Shown in pieces: positions 62,388 through 64,000 of a stretch of DNA of 64,000 bases. The stretch lies in the NCBI RefSeq assembly GCF_019402645.1, contig NZ_VKKS01000001.1:1488970-1552969 (forward strand). Reading direction: 5' to 3'. Source of the DNA: Morganella morganii (lineage in GTDB: Bacteria; Pseudomonadota; Gammaproteobacteria; Enterobacterales; Enterobacteriaceae). The notes beneath the pieces are model-generated. The model had not been told where the DNA came from, did not search any database, and worked only from the letters and a program-made list of their open reading frames with translations. Position numbers and translations under genes: made by a program. The first letter of the stretch is position 1; each line of letters opens with the position of its first letter.

Positions 62388-62609
62388 ATGAATAACGCAT
62401 TTAAAACTGAAAACGATACTGAAACACTCACAGCGGAAGTGACCTGTTTAAAAGCACTGGTGACATATTTACTGAAGGCGGTGGGTCAGGCAGATGCAGG
62501 CCGCATTATCGTCAATATGGAACGCCAGATCAGCGAAATTGATGATGAGCATCTGGCCGGTACATTCAAAAATACCATTGCCCAGATTAAAACAGAGTAC
62601 CGGAAATAA
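62388..62609 (+). CDS. yecF: YecF family protein (DUF2594)
   Basis: This 73-residue protein matches E. coli YecF in size and pattern: LTAEVTCLKALVTYLLKAVGQADAG and a helical C-terminus. It probably forms a helical dimer; function unknown. TTGAGGTTAACC precedes the ATG at 62388, which rules out an in-frame ATG 12 bases upstream. Confidence 0.85.
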   Translation: MNNAFKTENDTETLTAEVTCLKALVTYLLKAVGQADAGRIIVNMERQISEIDDEHLAGTFKNTIAQIKTEYRK

Positions 62610-62732
62610 TTTCCGGCCTGGCAATTAATGCTGTCCGGGGATAATGCAACGAATCGCTAAAGAGAGGGTGGGCTGTTCTTGTTAGGATAATGTTCCTGTA
62701 CTAAATACCCTTTCTTTTTTATTTTCGTTTCT

Positions 62733-62768
62733 GTCCGCACGCTGTTATACAACGTGCGGACTTTTTTT
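62733..62768 (+). terminator. Terminator downstream of yecF
   Basis: Arms GTCCGCACG and CGTGCGGAC with an 11-base loop run into T7. It lies 120 bases beyond yecF, so transcription may read through a short non-coding stretch. The DUF3999 gene converges on it. Confidence 0.8.
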
Positions 62769-62779
62769 ATGCTGTACTG

Positions 62780-64000
62780 TTATTCCTGTTCCGGTTTCAC
62801 TTCTTTCAGCAAACGAACAGCAAAAAACCCGAGCACTGCCACCCCTGCCACCAGCACCCCCCATAACAGCCAGGTTTTCCAGGCAAACGGCGGCGCGGCT
62901 TCCGGTGCAGGTAATAACTTCGCTTCACCTCCCAGCGTGACCACTTTTTCTGACACATCCGCCTGCGGAATAGCATCCTGATTATTCAGATTATTGTCAG
63001 GCAGGAGCTGTGCCAGCGGTAAAAACACCGCATTCACATCATGAGCTCCCCACACCAGCAGATACGGAGCGGCCCCCTGGGCGTTAAAGGTCAGATATTG
63101 TGCATATTTAACCCCGGTGACCTTCGGCGGGATATCGCGCCAGCTGCTGTTAATCGCAGTCAGCCTGACCTGGCGGACCGGCAGATCATTAAGCCGGATG
63201 CTGCTGTTGCGGTTTTCCTCATCATCCTGCACGCGTGAATAAAGCACTTTATTATCCAGCAGAAGCCAGTTTCCCTCCGTACCGCTCCGGTACTCTATCC
63301 GTACCGGCAGAACCATGTTTTCCTGATCAATATGAAAATCCAGGCGGCTGAGATTCTGTGTATTCGGCAGGCTGTAAATCATACTGCCGTCAGTATCTGC
63401 GGCGGGAGTAAAGCCAAAACGATTGACCTCCCGGCGCTCCACTGTCCGTGAACCTATCCCTTCTGCTGTTATGATCTGCGGTGGTGCCTGATTGTTATCC
63501 CCGGTAACGGAAAGCAGCCAGTACTTCGCCCAGCTTTCATTACCACTGATATAGTCCGGGATCTTTATCTGCTGTGCCAGCAGTGTGTCATCACCGGATT
63601 TCAGATCCATCAGCGGTACATCACGGATCACCGGAGACCAGTTTTGTTTGTCATCACTGCTGAACAGTGACGCTTTGGCCTGCATATTGCCGTTCTGCTG
63701 CGGCCAGTTCAGCGTGACTTCCCGCAACGGCAGCGGGAGTTGCTGTTTATTATCCGGCACCAGCAGATACGTTACGGTCGCCGGACGCACGAGGCGGTCC
63801 GCATTATCATTGTAAATGGTCAGTTCTGTGCCGTTATCGGCTTTCAGGCGGATTTTGCGGTTTCCGTCCTGTTCTTCCGCATGACGTTGTGACAGCGGAT
63901 AAATAACGAAGCGGACACGTGCACTTTCATCTTTTATCTGTTTTGCCGCGGTCAGTGACATCGGCACCGGTGTACCTGTACTGTCAAAGATACGGATATC
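62780..64000 (-). CDS. DUF3999 membrane-anchored protein (5' end cut by window)
   Basis: The frame is open from the right edge (64000), so the start lies outside. The 406 visible residues begin DIRIFDSTGTPVPMSL and contain beta-rich repeats, a discoidin-like DFHIDQENMVLPVRIEYR and NEWLL-like block, and RQVRLTAINSSW. One membrane helix lies near the C-terminus (WLLWGVLVAGVAVLGFFAVR) with an acidic tail, so it is a periplasmic domain anchored at its C-terminus. DUF3999 proteins are uncharacterised; many are found next to DUF2339 genes, which would lie outside this window. Confidence 0.8.
   Translation of the reverse strand, partial: DIRIFDSTGTPVPMSLTAAKQIKDESARVRFVIYPLSQRHAEEQDGNRKIRLKADNGTELTIYNDNADRLVRPATVTYLLVPDNKQQLPLPLREVTLNWPQQNGNMQAKASLFSSDDKQNWSPVIRDVPLMDLKSGDDTLLAQQIKIPDYISGNESWAKYWLLSVTGDNNQAPPQIITAEGIGSRTVERREVNRFGFTPAADTDGSMIYSLPNTQNLSRLDFHIDQENMVLPVRIEYRSGTEGNWLLLDNKVLYSRVQDDEENRNSSIRLNDLPVRQVRLTAINSSWRDIPPKVTGVKYAQYLTFNAQGAAPYLLVWGAHDVNAVFLPLAQLLPDNNLNNQDAIPQADVSEKVVTLGGEAKLLPAPEAAPPFAWKTWLLWGVLVAGVAVLGFFAVRLLKEVKPEQE

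Overview
The window looks like chromosomal DNA of a gammaproteobacterium of the order Enterobacterales, most likely Morganella or a close relative in the Morganellaceae. This rests on near-Escherichia gene order and protein sequence in the core blocks (ruvCAB-yebC-nudB-aspS, cmoAB, hemA-prfA-prmC-sirB1-kdsA, lolB-ispE-prs, pth-ychF), combined with accessory genes and gaps that E. coli lacks. The species is an inference; no rRNA is present. There is no insertion sequence, prophage, CRISPR array or replication origin that I can see.

Layout. 1-1480: zinc ABC importer znuC (cut by the window edge) and znuB. 1556-2367: AT-rich type VI secretion effector/immunity pair tae4/tai4 with no secretion apparatus nearby. 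2627-16536: mostly housekeeping (glutamine amidotransferase, Holliday junction ruvBAC, yebC, nudB, aspS, yecN, cmoAB, cutC, yecM, argS, murJ). 16611-22493: rimJ, mdtH, yceB-like lipoprotein, a CitMHS citrate-type carrier, ycdY and ghrA. 22829-22918: tRNA-Ser(GGA) with a near-consensus promoter. 23186-36577: dauA, a methyltransferase-like membrane protein, yhcC, the kdsA-sirB1-prmC-prfA-hemA operon read leftwards, the divergent lolB-ispE-prs operon, ychH, pth and ychF.

36600-41360 is an accessory stretch. It starts with a low-GC islet holding a small two-helix membrane protein, a DUF4225-like gene broken by one in-frame TAA, and a decayed gene just upstream of that. Then come a YedE-type selenium/sulfur transporter with a small unknown partner, and a TrkH-type potassium transporter put out of frame at a run of seven T. 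41981-48090 is an operon for uptake and phosphorylation of a sugar: periplasmic binding protein, double ATPase, two permeases and an FGGY pentulose kinase, with a candidate CRP site upstream.

48242-64000: Lrp-type regulator divergent from a LysE exporter; MocR-type regulator divergent from a cyanide-insensitive bd oxidase operon (cioAB plus a DUF2474 small subunit); a siderophore-interacting reductase behind a Fur box; phoH with an unusual leader (Pho box, 56-codon leader ORF, strong internal terminator); a secreted endonuclease I; yjjPB; a TetR regulator; two UspF-like stress proteins; the NAD(P)HX dehydratase; yecF; and a DUF3999 protein cut by the right edge.

The most promising undescribed items are the phoH leader architecture, the T7-tract frameshift in the TrkH gene, and the decayed DUF4225 islet. 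All functional names come from recognising sequence motifs and remembered relatives; no database search was run.
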